Positions 20,708 through 33,354 are shown, counted from the first letter of the stretch. The stretch: 64,000 bases of DNA from Solirubrobacterales bacterium (GCA_003138355.1 PLFX01000024.1:1-64000), one strand, 5' to 3'. The notes: generated by a model from the letters alone, not told the origin. A program made the numbers and translations.

Positions 20708-21997
20708 TCAGCGCCCGCGCGCGCGCAAGAGGGCCCACTCCGCCCGCAGCAGGCGTCGCAGCTTGGTTGCGAGCTCACCGACACGCCGCCGGCGCAGGCG
20801 CGGCAGGCCGCCCGATCGTTGCTCTGGGCGCTGTGCCGAGCGCTCGACCGCTCGCGGGTGCTCGGCCCGGTAGGCGTAGATGCGAAGCGGCGTGCTGTCG
20901 CCAAAGGCACCGGCGCGAAAGACAGCGATCCAGTTCGCGCGGTGCTCGACCGTTGAGTAGAGCAAGCGAGCGCGCCAGCGCGGCCGGCTCGCGAGCCGGG
21001 CCAGGCGCAGCAGGATAGGGTGCGGCCCGGGCTCCTCGCGGATCAGCTGCCAGCCGTCCGGTGCGGGCGGCGGTGCGATCGCGGCGAGGACGAGGACGAG
21101 CTCACCGGCAAGCGTGAAAGCGCGCTCGAGCGCAGCCTGGTCGGGCTCGATCGCGAGGATCGCGCGCGCCGGTCCGATCGCGCCGACCTGCGGGTCGACC
21201 AACGCGACCGGCGACTCGCTCGCCGCGTCCGCCGGGTCGATCCCGGCCGCCTCGAGGGCCGCGAGGAGCGGCGCCGCGAGCGCGACCTGCTCGAGCGTCG
21301 GCGGCGCCGGGACGTCAGCGAGCTCGGGGTAGCGCGGGTATGTCGTGCTCCAGCCGGAAGCCACCTGCTTGCGCGCAAGATAATCCGGATGGCGCTCGGC
21401 GTCGCCATCGCCGAGATGGGTCGCGTAGATGTTCGCGGCGATGCCGACGCGATAGCCGGCGCGGCGCAGGGCGTGACAGGTGATGCCGTCGCTCATGTAC
21501 GGGACGCGCAGCGCGCTGCGCCGGATCAGGTTGAGCCAGACGCCCGTCGGCGTCTCGAGCAGCTCGCCGTCGATTCGCGGCGCCGAGTCGAGCCGAGCGT
21601 TGCGCGCGGCGCTGATGCTGTCGAGGCGCACGGCGATCAACCCGAAGTCATCGTGGCGTGCGGCCAGCGAGAGCAGCCGCGTGAGCCAGCAGCCGTCACT
21701 CGTCGGCGCGCCGACGACGAGGTCGGCATCGGACACGACGAAGATCTCTGACTCGGTCGCCCTGATGCCGCGGTCGAGGCCGGCGAGATGCTCGTTGCGT
21801 TCGTTCCAGATGATCTGGTGAAAGCGCCAGGCGTTGGCGCGCAGCCATTGGCGCGTCGCGGCACCCGATGCGTTGTCGACGATCGTCAGGCGGTATGGGG
21901 CCTGCGTGCGCCGCTCGAGCGCCGCCACCATCTGCGCGAGGTAGTCGGCGCGGTTGTAGCTGAGCAGGATGATGTCGACAGGCTCGGGCACGCTCAA
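20708..21997 (-). CDS. GT2 family glycosyltransferase with long C-terminal extension
   Basis: 429 residues. The N-terminal 220 residues are a GT-A domain: IILLSYNRADYLAQMVAAL, LTIVDNASGAATRQWL, VVSDADLVV as the DxD region, and GVWLNLIRRSALRVPYMSDGI. The following 200 residues are alanine/proline-rich with a basic C-terminus and no recognised domain. The start is TTG at 21997, overlapping the methyltransferase TGA stop as TTGA. Donor and acceptor unknown; context implies a role in the same surface glycan. Confidence 0.75.
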   Translation of the reverse strand: MSVPEPVDIILLSYNRADYLAQMVAALERRTQAPYRLTIVDNASGAATRQWLRANAWRFHQIIWNERNEHLAGLDRGIRATESEIFVVSDADLVVGAPTSDGCWLTRLLSLAARHDDFGLIAVRLDSISAARNARLDSAPRIDGELLETPTGVWLNLIRRSALRVPYMSDGITCHALRRAGYRVGIAANIYATHLGDGDAERHPDYLARKQVASGWSTTYPRYPELADVPAPPTLEQVALAAPLLAALEAAGIDPADAASESPVALVDPQVGAIGPARAILAIEPDQAALERAFTLAGELVLVLAAIAPPPAPDGWQLIREEPGPHPILLRLARLASRPRWRARLLYSTVEHRANWIAVFRAGAFGDSTPLRIYAYRAEHPRAVERSAQRPEQRSGGLPRLRRRRVGELATKLRRLLRAEWALLRARGR

Positions 21998-22914
21998 AGC
22001 GTATTCACGGCGCGCCGCAGGATTGCGTAACAGGCGTCTCCGCCGAGGAGCCGGTCGAGGGCGAGGACCGGCGGGTACAACGCGAGCCCGAGCGCGTAGG
22101 CCAGCCAGAGCCTCCAGCCTGGCGTCCAGCGTCGGGCGATCAGGTAATGAAGGCTGTAGCTGACGGCGATTATGGTCGAGCTCGTCCCGATTGCTTGCGT
22201 CTCGAGTCCGAGACGCCGGGCCGCGACGGCAAGCGCGCGCGGCGAGAAGTGATTGACATGCCGCGGCAGGTCGAGCGGAAACCAGAAGCTCCGCAGCACG
22301 AAGCGCTGCCAGCAGCGCCAGTTCGGGGCGAGGATAACCAGCGTTCCGCCGGGCGCCAGGAGCTCGCAGGCGCCGCGCAGCGCCGTGAGCGGCTCAGGAA
22401 TGTGCTCGAGCGAGTGCGAGAAGACGACGAGATCGAAGTTCGCGGGCTCCCATGGCTGATCCGCAAGCGTGCCCAAGTGGACGGTTGCACCCTGTGCGCG
22501 CGCAGCGGCCGCAGCCGCCTCGGAGACCTCGATGCCGAAGGGCTGCCAGCCGAGCGCGCGATAGTGCGCGAGCAGCGCCCCTCCCCCGCAGCCCACGTCG
22601 AGCACGCGTCCCGGCGGCCCGACGGGTGCGAACGGAGCACGGCTGAACCGCCGCCGCGCCGCGCGAGCCCGATAGGCAGAGCGCAGCCGCACGAGCACGC
22701 CGGCGTCGGGCGCAAGCTCGTGCTCGTAGAAGCTCTCGAAGTAGGCGCCGCCGTAGTAGCGGTCGAGCTCTTCCACGGAAACGTGCCCAAGCTCGCAGGC
22801 CCTGCACTCCCAGACGCGAAACGGCCCCTCGCCCGTGACGAGCCGGTCCGGCGCGCTGACCCGTGTCGCTCGCAGCGGCGCGCCGCAAAGCGGGCAGTGC
22901 GCCGGCGCGGGCAC
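21994..22914 (-). CDS. Class I SAM-dependent methyltransferase with N-terminal zinc-ribbon-like segment
   Basis: 306 residues. The first 50 carry two CxxC pairs (HCPLCGAPL and WECRACELGHV), typical of the methyltransferase group in glycan and natural-product clusters. The Rossmann core has VLDVGCGGGALLAHYRALGW for SAM binding and FDLVVFSHSLEHIPEP as motif II. A hydrophobic C-terminal stretch (LWLAYALGLALYPPVLAL) suggests membrane contact. The GTG at 22914 overlaps the upstream TAG stop by one base. Likely modifies a sugar or lipid-linked sugar; substrate not determinable. Confidence 0.82.
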   Translation of the reverse strand: MPAPAHCPLCGAPLRATRVSAPDRLVTGEGPFRVWECRACELGHVSVEELDRYYGGAYFESFYEHELAPDAGVLVRLRSAYRARAARRRFSRAPFAPVGPPGRVLDVGCGGGALLAHYRALGWQPFGIEVSEAAAAAARAQGATVHLGTLADQPWEPANFDLVVFSHSLEHIPEPLTALRGACELLAPGGTLVILAPNWRCWQRFVLRSFWFPLDLPRHVNHFSPRALAVAARRLGLETQAIGTSSTIIAVSYSLHYLIARRWTPGWRLWLAYALGLALYPPVLALDRLLGGDACYAILRRAVNTL

Positions 22915-23966
22915 TACTCGCGCTCGGCGAGTGCTCGCTTGAGCTCGGTGAGCGCATCCACCGGCGTCGGATCGACGCCGGCGAGGATCGCCAGGTAGCA
23001 CGAGACGAGATCGCCGAGGAGCACCAGTGAACAGACTCGCTCCACGGCCGTCTCGCCGCGCGTGGTAACGACGTGAGTGGCGCGCGCCGCCGGCTCGATC
23101 GCCGCGCGCGTCAGCTCGATACGCGCCTTCAGCCGCGGGTGCGTATCGCAGTCATCGAGGAAGATGGCGCTCATCGGAGCGACGGCGGGCGCGCCCTGCC
23201 AGCCCGCGATCTCGTTGTGGTCAAGCTCGGGCAGCTCGCCCCAGAAGGCGGGGGCCTTCGCGTTCTCGTTGATCTGGGTCTTCCAGCGGTACGCGACGGC
23301 GGCCGTGACCCCGGCGCCGATGATCACCGGTACCGTCCCTTGCAGGCTATGGGCGAGCTGCTTGGCGAGGTTCTCGCCCTCGCCGTCGGGTCCCCACTCG
23401 CGCGCGAGCGCGGCGAGATGCGAGCCGGCGACATCGATCTCGGTCGTCAGGCGTGGCCCGGCACCGCACAGCGCGGCTACCTCGAGCGCGCTGACGAAGA
23501 GATAGGCGAGCGCCGCGCGGGGCTGGAAGCCACCGGGAACCGGGATCACGCCAACCCCGTCGGCGCGTGCGAGCTCGGCGAGCTGACCGCCCGAGGTGAC
23601 GACGATTCGGTGCGCTCCGAGCGCACCGGCCGACTCGTAGCAGGCAAGTGTCTCTTCGGTATCGCCCGAGTAGCTGGAGCACAGCACGGTCGTGTCGGGC
23701 GTTGTCCACGGCGGCAGGCCGTAGCCGCCAGCCGCCAGGATCGGCCGCGAAGCCGTGTCGCCGAGCGCCGCGCGCGCGAGCATGGCGCCAATCGCCGAGC
23801 CGCCCATGCCGGCGACCACGAGACCGCCCCGCGTGTCGTACGGCTCGAGGCCGGCGGACTGGACTCGCCAAAGCGCGTCCTCGAGCTGGCTTGGCAGGCC
23901 GAGCACATCCTCGAACATCCCGCGCGAGTCGAGCGCCGCGATTGCAGCTCGATCGAGCGCCGCCAT
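22914..23966 (-). CDS. Bifunctional phosphoglucose/phosphomannose isomerase
   Basis: SIS-fold isomerase of 350 residues interconverting fructose-6-phosphate with glucose- or mannose-6-phosphate. It has the GMGGSAIGAMLARAALGD phosphate-binding segment, CSSYSGDTEETLACYE, the TSGGQLAELA strand and the ELPELDHNEIAGW active-site glutamate/histidine segment typical of archaeal and actinobacterial PGI/PMI. With the neighbouring nucleotidyltransferase it would feed mannose or glucose phosphates into NDP-sugar synthesis. ATG start at 23966 overlaps the upstream stop. Confidence 0.93.
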   Translation of the reverse strand: MAALDRAAIAALDSRGMFEDVLGLPSQLEDALWRVQSAGLEPYDTRGGLVVAGMGGSAIGAMLARAALGDTASRPILAAGGYGLPPWTTPDTTVLCSSYSGDTEETLACYESAGALGAHRIVVTSGGQLAELARADGVGVIPVPGGFQPRAALAYLFVSALEVAALCGAGPRLTTEIDVAGSHLAALAREWGPDGEGENLAKQLAHSLQGTVPVIIGAGVTAAVAYRWKTQINENAKAPAFWGELPELDHNEIAGWQGAPAVAPMSAIFLDDCDTHPRLKARIELTRAAIEPAARATHVVTTRGETAVERVCSLVLLGDLVSCYLAILAGVDPTPVDALTELKRALAERE

Positions 23967-25069
23967 CAGAAGGCCACCGCGCGCTCGCCGAGGGCGACGT
24001 CCGGTGAGATGCGGGCGCCGTGTGTAATCACGTTGTACGCGCCGATCACCACGTCCTCACCGATGACAGCGCCACCGCTGATCTCGCTGTGCGCGCCGAT
24101 CTTGGCTCGCGGACCGACGATGCAGTCGCGCAATATGCAGCGCTCCCCGATCTCAGCCCCGTCGAGCACGATGGCGCGCTCGATCCGGGCACCGGCATGC
24201 ACGCGGACGTCCTGCCCCAGCACGACGAGACTGCCCGCTTGCGCGCCGTCCGCAAGCTCCACCCCGGGCCCGACAAGGGCCGCCCCGATGAGTCTGCCGG
24301 AGATCTTCGCGGTCGGGTCCAGCCCGATGTTGTCGGCGCCCATGTGGGCGCCCAACGGACTCTTGATGATCCCTTCGATCAGATCGAAGCTGCCCTGCAT
24401 GTATTTCTCGGGACTGCCGATGTCGAGCCAGTAGCCACTCGCGACATACCCGTACATGCCGTTGCGGATCAGCTGCGGCCAGAGCTCTCGCTCGATCGAG
24501 ACGGGTCGTCCGGGCGGGATCAGCTCGAGCAGACCGCGCTCGAGCACATAGGCGCCGGCGCTGATCAGCGGCTCCTCCGCCCGATCGTCGCCCGAGGGCT
24601 TTTCGATGAAGGCGCTGACTTGCCCGTCGGCTTCGAGCTTGACGAGCCCGTAGGCGCTCGGGTCCTCGACGCGCGCGAGCGCGAGCGTGGCCACCGCGCC
24701 CGTCCTCTCGTGCTGGGCGATCTGGGCGGAGAGGTCGAGATCCGTCAAGACGTCTCCATTGCAGACGACGAACCGCTCGCCGAGGAGATCGGCCGCGTAC
24801 TTGAGGGCGCCGCCCGTGCCGAGCGGCTCGGGCTCGTCGACGTAGTGCAGGCGGACGCCGTAGGCGGCGCCGTCACCGAGTACCGCGCGAACGCTGGTTG
24901 CGAGAAAGCCGCATGACAGGATCACCTCATCGATCCCATGGCCACGCAGCCAGTCGAGCATGAAGGCGATGAACGGGCGATCGACGAGCGTGACAACGGG
25001 CTTGGGCACGCGCGCGGTCAGTGGCCGCAGACGCGTGCCGACCCCACCGGCCAGGATCAGTGCCTGCAT
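23966..25069 (-). CDS. NDP-sugar pyrophosphorylase with left-handed beta-helix (mannose-1-phosphate guanylyltransferase-like)
   Basis: 367 residues. The N-terminal nucleotidyltransferase domain opens with MQALILAGGVGTRLRPLT and has VCNGDVLTDLDL (metal-binding aspartate), EKPSGDD and the GYWLDIGSPEKYMQ sugar-binding region. From about residue 255 hexapeptide repeats form a left-handed beta-helix. This arrangement is shared by mannose-1-phosphate guanylyltransferases and glucose-1-phosphate thymidylyl/uridylyltransferases; nucleotide and sugar cannot be fixed by reading alone, but adjacency to PGI/PMI favours GDP-mannose. Confidence 0.85.
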   Translation of the reverse strand: MQALILAGGVGTRLRPLTARVPKPVVTLVDRPFIAFMLDWLRGHGIDEVILSCGFLATSVRAVLGDGAAYGVRLHYVDEPEPLGTGGALKYAADLLGERFVVCNGDVLTDLDLSAQIAQHERTGAVATLALARVEDPSAYGLVKLEADGQVSAFIEKPSGDDRAEEPLISAGAYVLERGLLELIPPGRPVSIERELWPQLIRNGMYGYVASGYWLDIGSPEKYMQGSFDLIEGIIKSPLGAHMGADNIGLDPTAKISGRLIGAALVGPGVELADGAQAGSLVVLGQDVRVHAGARIERAIVLDGAEIGERCILRDCIVGPRAKIGAHSEISGGAVIGEDVVIGAYNVITHGARISPDVALGERAVAF

Positions 25070-25091
25070 GACGCCGCGTCTCGACGGGCGC

Positions 25092-26381
25092 TCACGCGCG
25101 CCCGATGCCCTCGTAGACGAGTCCCGCGGCGCGAACGACGTCCGGATCGAGCGCGTTGCGCCCGTCGATGACGACCGTCCCGGACATCGCCTCGGCGACG
25201 CGCCGCCAGTCCAGCCCGAGAAATTCGGGCCATTCTGTGACGAGGACGACCGCGTCGGCCCCCTCTACGGCTTCGAGCGACGAGTGGGCACAGGCCAGCT
25301 GCGGCATGACTTTGATCGCCTCCGCTTCGGCGACCGGGTCGTAGGAGCGAACGATCGCCCCCTCCGCCTCCAGGCGCGAGGCGAGGACGAGCGAGGAAGC
25401 GCCGCGCATGTCGTCGGTGTTCGGCTTGAACGCGAGGCCGAGCAGGGCTATCCGCCTGCCGGCGAGGTCGCCGAGATGACGCTGGAGCTTGGCCACCACG
25501 CGCCGCTTCTGGAGCTCGTTGACCTCGATCACCGAACTGAGCAGCTGGAAGTGGTAACCGGAGTTGGCGGCGAGCAGCTTGAGCGCACTCACGTCTTTCG
25601 TGAAACAGGAACCGCCATAGCCGATCCCCGCCTGGAGGAACTGCGGGCCGATGCGATCGTCCAGGCCGATGCCGACGGCAACGTCGAGAACATTGGCGTC
25701 GAGTTCCTCGCAAACGTTCGCGATCTCGTTGATGAACGAGATCTTTGTGGCAAGGAATGCGTTGGCCGCAAGCTTGATCATCTCCGCGCTCGCGATGTCG
25801 GTGCGAACGATCGGTGCCCCCAGCGGCTCGTACAGCGCGGCAACCTCCTCGCCGGCTGGATGGCCGTCATCCCCGATGACCACCCGGTCGGGGTGCATGA
25901 AGTCGTTGATCGCGGATCCCTCCTTGAGGAACTCGGGACAGGAGACATAGCCGAGCGACCCCTTGCCCTGTTCCCCGAGCACGCGCTTCAGCGTCTTGCC
26001 AGTGCCGCACGGGACGGTCGACTTCATCACGAGGGCGTGCTCGCTCGACGGCGGGACCGCACGGACCACGGCATAGACCGCGGAGAGATCGGCATCGCCG
26101 GCGTGGGTCGGCGGTGTACCGACGCAGACGAAGAGGAGCCGCGCGCCGGCGGCCGCGTCCTCCAGCCGCGTCGAAAAGTGCAGCCGCTCACGGTTGCGCG
26201 CAATCAGCGAGTCGAGCCCCGGCTCGTATATCGGCACCTCGCCTCGCTCCAGGCGCTCGATCTTGGTTTCGTCGATGTCCACGCAGTAGACATCGCAGCC
26301 GAGGTCAGCGAAGCCGGCGGCCGTCACCAGACCGACATACCCAGTGCCGATTACCCCGATCGGCTTTCCGCCTGCACCCAT
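25092..26381 (-). CDS. ugd: UDP-glucose 6-dehydrogenase
   Basis: Oxidises UDP-glucose to UDP-glucuronate with two NAD, 429 residues. It has the N-terminal NAD fingerprint IGVIGTGYVGLVTAAGFADLG, VGTPPTHAGDADL, the KSTVPCGTG segment, the catalytic cysteine in GIGYGGSCFTKDVSAL, and the C-terminal GLAFKPNTDDMRGASS domain. It heads the sugar operon; glucuronate in the final glycan is therefore likely. The ATG at 26381 has no ribosome binding site; TAGCCT lies ten bases upstream and could serve as a -10 box. Confidence 0.96.
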   Translation of the reverse strand: MGAGGKPIGVIGTGYVGLVTAAGFADLGCDVYCVDIDETKIERLERGEVPIYEPGLDSLIARNRERLHFSTRLEDAAAGARLLFVCVGTPPTHAGDADLSAVYAVVRAVPPSSEHALVMKSTVPCGTGKTLKRVLGEQGKGSLGYVSCPEFLKEGSAINDFMHPDRVVIGDDGHPAGEEVAALYEPLGAPIVRTDIASAEMIKLAANAFLATKISFINEIANVCEELDANVLDVAVGIGLDDRIGPQFLQAGIGYGGSCFTKDVSALKLLAANSGYHFQLLSSVIEVNELQKRRVVAKLQRHLGDLAGRRIALLGLAFKPNTDDMRGASSLVLASRLEAEGAIVRSYDPVAEAEAIKVMPQLACAHSSLEAVEGADAVVLVTEWPEFLGLDWRRVAEAMSGTVVIDGRNALDPDVVRAAGLVYEGIGRA

Positions 26382-26411
26382 GAGGGCCCGAAGGCTATCG
26401 AAGCGCTCGGC

Positions 26412-27338
26412 TCAGCCCGTCGGAACCGCGCCGGCCGCGCCGCTCGCGCCGGTGGGAGCGCTCGAGCCGCTCGTGCCCGAGCTTCCAGTCGCGCCGCCGG
26501 GTGGGCCGACCTGGGCGCCAGGCCCCGTGTACGTGACGTTGAAGGCGTCACCTGTTGTCGCCAGGGTGCCGACGGTGGCGGACGAGCGCAGCGCGTGGCT
26601 CAAGCCGAGTCCGCCGCCGGGGCTCGCCTGGAGGTTGATCGCCCCATAGGTCCAGGCCGGATCATCGATCGCGCCCTGGTGGCGGCCATCGCGGCCGACG
26701 GCGGTGGCGCTTGCATTCGTGAACGCGACACTCCCGAAATCGGTCAGGGTAAGCGACGTGCAGTTGCTGCGATCGCAGTTGGACGGCGCCTCGGCGATCC
26801 ACTCGGCCGCGCCGACATCCGGATGCGGTGAGCGCATGACCTTCACGTGCCTGTACGTCGCACCCGTGGTCGTGTCGGCGATCGTGACGGTCGCGCGCTT
26901 GCCCCTGACAGCGACGCTTGCGGTGATGCTGTCGCCCGGGCTTACAGGGATCGCGTGGATCGTGTGCGGGCCGTCCGGCACGTACTCGTACCACGCGTAG
27001 TAGCTGATCGCGCCCCCGGCGCTGCAGTCGGCCTCTGTCCCGACCTGCTCGAGTGAGCGCGACGTTTGGCGGTAGCCGCCGAGCCCGACCCAGAACGCGG
27101 AGAACGTTGGCTGTCCCGGTACGCATGTGGCAGACGGCGCCGTCCAGCTGCCGGATACGCTCGTGAAGCGCTTGGCGAAGGCGTGGGTCGAGGCGCCGGT
27201 TATCGCCGCGTAGCCGGCCCAGTTCGTGCTCACCTGGCTCGGGAGCTCTGATGCCCAGCTGGTTGCCGCCAACGCGCCGGCGAGGGCGACACTAACGGCT
27301 ATCGATATGAATGCCCGCTTGCGGGGGGCCCGACGCAT
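26412..27338 (-). CDS. Secreted G1-family (eqolisin-like) glutamic peptidase
   Basis: 308 residues with a signal peptide (MRRAPRKRAF then a hydrophobic run, cleavage near ASWASE). The mature part begins with the G1 pattern STNWAGYAA. The glutamine-glutamate dyad of eqolisins is plausibly Gln in LEQVGTEADC and Glu in AEWIAEAPS. The C-terminal 25 residues are a Gly/Ser/Thr/Pro/Ala-rich tail (TGSSGTSGSSAPTG...). G1 peptidases were first described as acid proteases of fungi; bacterial members are known. The start at 27338 is chosen for the signal peptide and GGAG four bases upstream. It stands alone between atpC and ugd. Confidence 0.82.
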   Translation of the reverse strand: MRRAPRKRAFISIAVSVALAGALAATSWASELPSQVSTNWAGYAAITGASTHAFAKRFTSVSGSWTAPSATCVPGQPTFSAFWVGLGGYRQTSRSLEQVGTEADCSAGGAISYYAWYEYVPDGPHTIHAIPVSPGDSITASVAVRGKRATVTIADTTTGATYRHVKVMRSPHPDVGAAEWIAEAPSNCDRSNCTSLTLTDFGSVAFTNASATAVGRDGRHQGAIDDPAWTYGAINLQASPGGGLGLSHALRSSATVGTLATTGDAFNVTYTGPGAQVGPPGGATGSSGTSGSSAPTGASGAAGAVPTG

Positions 27339-27434
27339 TCGGCTCCAGACATTAGCTGGCCGGCTAAGGCCGAACTCTCGCAGGGCTAAGGGTTCGCCAA
27401 GGGTGAAACGTTGCACCACCGGTCAAGGTGGCAC

Positions 27435-27856
27435 CTAATGCCGCGCGTCAGCTCCGATGAGGCCCAGGAACGTCTCCGCGCGCTTCAACTGGCGCGCCGC
27501 GCGCGCCCGCGCCTCGCTGTCCTCGGGGGTCGTCTCGAGCAGCTGGAGCGCGCGCGCGCGCGAGCTTTCGAGCTCCGCGCGGTCGAGCTCTTCAATCGGC
27601 GTGGCCTCACCGACCAGTAGCAGCGCGCGACTGTCCGCGACCTGCATGAACCCCTCGCCCTGCGCGTAACGCAGGATCTCGCTATCGCTGCGATACAGGC
27701 GCAGCTCGGTCGGCTCGAGGCGTGCGAGCAGCGGCGCATGGTTTGCGAGGATGCCGATCAGGCCGAGGGTGGTTCTCGTCGAGACCTGCTCGACCTCGTC
27801 GTTGAACGCCTCCCCCTCGGGCGTCAGCACCTCGCAGGGAAACTTCGTGTGCGGCA

Positions 27857-27857
<1 letters not shown>
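27435..27857 (-). CDS. atpC: ATP synthase F1 epsilon subunit
   Basis: 140 residues, last gene of the atp operon. It has the beta-sandwich domain (PCEVLTPEGEAFNDEVEQVS, then GLIGILANHAPLLA) and a C-terminal helical hairpin (ELDRAELESSRARALQLLE...), which regulates rotation. Its ATG overlaps the atpD stop by one base. Confidence 0.95.
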
Positions 27858-29356
<1,499 letters not shown>

Positions 29357-30256
29357 CTAGGCCAGCTCCCCGGCGCCGGCGACGACTTCCAAGATTTGCT
29401 GAGTGATCTCGGCCTGACGCGCGCGGTTCATCGCGAGGGTCAGGTCCTGGATCAACTCGCCTGCATTTTCCGTGGCGCTGCGCATCGCGGTCATGCGCGC
29501 GCCGTGCTCGGATGCTGCCGACTCGAGCAGCGCACGATAGATCGAGATCTCGATGTAGTGCGGCACGAGCTCGCGCAAGAGCTGGTTCGGCTCCGGCTCG
29601 TACTCGGGCAGCGCCCGGCGAGCTTTGTGGTCGCCTGCCTCACCCTCCCCGGCGGCTCGCACAGCAGCCGCGGAGGCGGGAAGCAGCGTGGCGCGCGTCG
29701 CCACCTGGTTGAGCGGCGACACGTAGGCGTTGTAGATGACCTCGACGCGATCGACGGCACCGTCGAGGAAGGCGCTGATCACCGCATCGCCGATGCGCCG
29801 GGCGTCGCGGTAGCCGGGACGGTCGGTGTAGCCGCTGAACGAGCCCGCGAGCTCGCGCCCGCGGAACGTCAATGAGGAGATCCCCCGCCGTCCGCTGGCG
29901 AACCACACCGCCCGGGCTCCGTCGGACTCGATCTGCGCGGCGAGCTGGATCCCGCTGCGGACGATCTGCGAGTTGAACGCTCCGGCGAGGCCACGGTCGG
30001 CAGTGATCAAGAGGACCCCGACGTGCTCCTCCCGCTCGCGCGTCGCGAGCAGGGGGATCCGCCCGATCTCGGGCCCCGCGTCGCTTGCCGCCTGGGCGGC
30101 CATGCGCCGCAGCGCATCCGCGTACGGTCGCAGCGCGGCGATCCGCTTCTCGGCGCGGCGCAGTCGTGCCGCCGAGACGGCCTCCATCGCACGCGTGATC
30201 TTCTGGATGTTCTTGAAGCTCGCGATGCGATTGCGAACTTCGCGCTGTGTGGCCAA
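29357..30256 (-). CDS. atpG: ATP synthase F1 gamma subunit
   Basis: Central rotor shaft, 299 residues. The N-terminal helix (REVRNRIASFKNIQKITRAMEAVSAAR, split by normal substitutions) and the C-terminal SATENAGELIQDLTLAMNRARQAEITQQI are characteristic. Start is TTG at 30256; no strong ribosome binding site is seen, so expression probably depends on coupling with atpA, which ends 18 bp upstream. Confidence 0.97.
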   Translation of the reverse strand: MATQREVRNRIASFKNIQKITRAMEAVSAARLRRAEKRIAALRPYADALRRMAAQAASDAGPEIGRIPLLATREREEHVGVLLITADRGLAGAFNSQIVRSGIQLAAQIESDGARAVWFASGRRGISSLTFRGRELAGSFSGYTDRPGYRDARRIGDAVISAFLDGAVDRVEVIYNAYVSPLNQVATRATLLPASAAAVRAAGEGEAGDHKARRALPEYEPEPNQLLRELVPHYIEISIYRALLESAASEHGARMTAMRSATENAGELIQDLTLAMNRARQAEITQQILEVVAGAGELA

Positions 30257-30274
30257 GGCGCCAAGGAGCCGCAG

Positions 30275-31921
<1,647 letters not shown>

Positions 31922-31952
31922 TGGCTGTCAGGGCTCCTTGCGGTCGCGCGTC

Positions 31953-32486
31953 CTAGGCGGCGCCGACGACCTCTTTGCGTAGTTGTTCGAGGCGGCCGCG
32001 GATCGAAGCATCGAGGATCGAATTGCCGACGCGCAGGACGATGCCGCCAATGATGTTGGGGTCGACCGTGCTGGTGAGCGCCACCGTCTGGCCGGTCTGC
32101 TCGCTGATCCGCTTGCCGATCGCCGAGACGGTGGTGTTGCCGAGCTCGATGGCGCTCGTGACCTCGACCGGGAGCAGCCGGTTCTCGCGTTCCCAGAGCT
32201 CCTCGAAGCTCGCTTGGATCGCGGGCAGCACTGGCATGCGGTGGCTGTCGATCAGCAGCTCCAGGAAATTCGAGATCAGGACATCGGCGCCGCTCAGCGT
32301 GCGCTCGAGCCCGTCGCGCTTCTCGGCCGTCGAGAAGTAGGGCGAGAAGAAGAACAGCCGCAGGTCGTCGCTCCCGGCGAGCGCGTCCGCGAACTGGCCG
32401 AGCTGCTCGCGCACGACGTCGAGGCGCTCCCCTTCGCGAGCGGCTTGGAACAGCGCGCGCGCATACACGCTTGCGATCTCCTGCAT
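31953..32486 (-). CDS. atpH: ATP synthase F1 delta subunit
   Basis: Peripheral-stalk subunit (OSCP homologue), 177 residues. The N-terminal helical bundle starts IASVYARALFQAAREGERLDVV; the C-terminal motif IGGIVLRVGNSILDASIRGRLEQLR is the family signature. It is a separate gene, not fused to the b subunit as in mycobacteria. Confidence 0.95.
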   Translation of the reverse strand: MQEIASVYARALFQAAREGERLDVVREQLGQFADALAGSDDLRLFFFSPYFSTAEKRDGLERTLSGADVLISNFLELLIDSHRMPVLPAIQASFEELWERENRLLPVEVTSAIELGNTTVSAIGKRISEQTGQTVALTSTVDPNIIGGIVLRVGNSILDASIRGRLEQLRKEVVGAA

Positions 32487-32491
32487 GTGTC

Positions 32492-33031
32492 CTAGTTCTC
32501 CGAGCCCTCGAGGACGGTGAAGTCGAGCTCGCGTAGCGCATCGTCGACGAGCTTGCGCTGGTCGGTTGCGCTGAGAGCCTTGCGCGTCACCTTCTCGGTC
32601 GCCAGGATCGTCAACGTCGCGACCTCCTTGCGGATCTGCTCGAGCGCTCGGCGCGTCTCGTCCTCGATGTCGCGCCTGGTCTGCTCGAGCATGCGCTCGC
32701 GGCGCACACGCGCCTCCTCGAGCGTCTCGCGCTCGTGTTGCTTGCCGGCCTCGCGCGCGCGCCCAACGATCTCGTCAGCCTGTGAGCGGGCGTGCGCGAG
32801 CTGCTCGCGGTACTCGCGCAGGACGTCCTCGGCCTCCGCGCGCAGGCGCTCCTGAGCGTCGATCTGCTCGCTGATCGCAGCGGCGCGGCGATCGAGCATC
32901 TCGCGGATCCGCGGGAACACGAACCTGTTGAGGATCAAGACGGAGATCACGAAGACGACGAGCGTCCAGATCATCAGTCCAACGTCCGGCGAGATCAGCC
33001 AGGAGCCGCTTGATGAGGCGATCGGGGTCAT
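32492..33031 (-). CDS. atpF: ATP synthase Fo b subunit
   Basis: Peripheral-stalk b subunit, 179 residues: one N-terminal membrane helix (GLMIWTLVVFVISVLILN) followed by a long charged coiled coil with arginine- and glutamate-rich heptads. Located between atpE and atpH, 5 bp from each. Confidence 0.95.
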   Translation of the reverse strand: MTPIASSSGSWLISPDVGLMIWTLVVFVISVLILNRFVFPRIREMLDRRAAAISEQIDAQERLRAEAEDVLREYREQLAHARSQADEIVGRAREAGKQHERETLEEARVRRERMLEQTRRDIEDETRRALEQIRKEVATLTILATEKVTRKALSATDQRKLVDDALRELDFTVLEGSEN

Positions 33032-33035
33032 GGCT

Positions 33036-33335
33036 CTAGGCGAGGACGTAGCCGATGAGGCCGCCGACCAGGCCGTAGAAGAAGCACGCCTCGGTCAGCG
33101 CGAAGCCAAGCCATTGCAGGCCAGTGAGGTCGGCCTGCACCTCGGGTTGGCGCGCAACCGCGTCATAGACGCGACCGAAGAGCGCGCCGATGCCGGCACC
33201 GGCACCCGCCGCTCCGCCGCCCGCTCCGACGCCGATCGAGATCGCCTTGCCGGCGTCGACGCCGAACGTGTCGTTCGCTGACGCGGCCGCAGCGACCAGC
33301 GGGTGGATGATTGACATGACGATTTGTGCAAACAA
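33036..33335 (-). CDS. atpE: ATP synthase Fo c subunit
   Basis: Proteolipid of the rotor ring, 99 residues. The first helix has the glycine-rich packing motif GVGAGGGAAGAGAGIGALFG, the polar loop is ARQPE, and the ion-binding glutamate is in GFALTEACFFYGLV. The residues after it (Ala, Cys) lack the Na+-coordinating Ser/Thr, so proton coupling is likely. Start is TTG at 33335, six bases after a perfect AAGGAG, which adds an N-terminal stretch of about 20 residues before the first helix. Confidence 0.95.
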   Translation of the reverse strand: MFAQIVMSIIHPLVAAAASANDTFGVDAGKAISIGVGAGGGAAGAGAGIGALFGRVYDAVARQPEVQADLTGLQWLGFALTEACFFYGLVGGLIGYVLA

Positions 33336-33354
33336 GTAGGACTCCTTATCCCGG

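Noticed and set aside
27540-27570. Alternating CG run (Z-DNA-like) inside atpC
   Set aside because: It encodes ordinary Ala/Arg residues of the epsilon C-terminal helices and is what strong GC bias produces.
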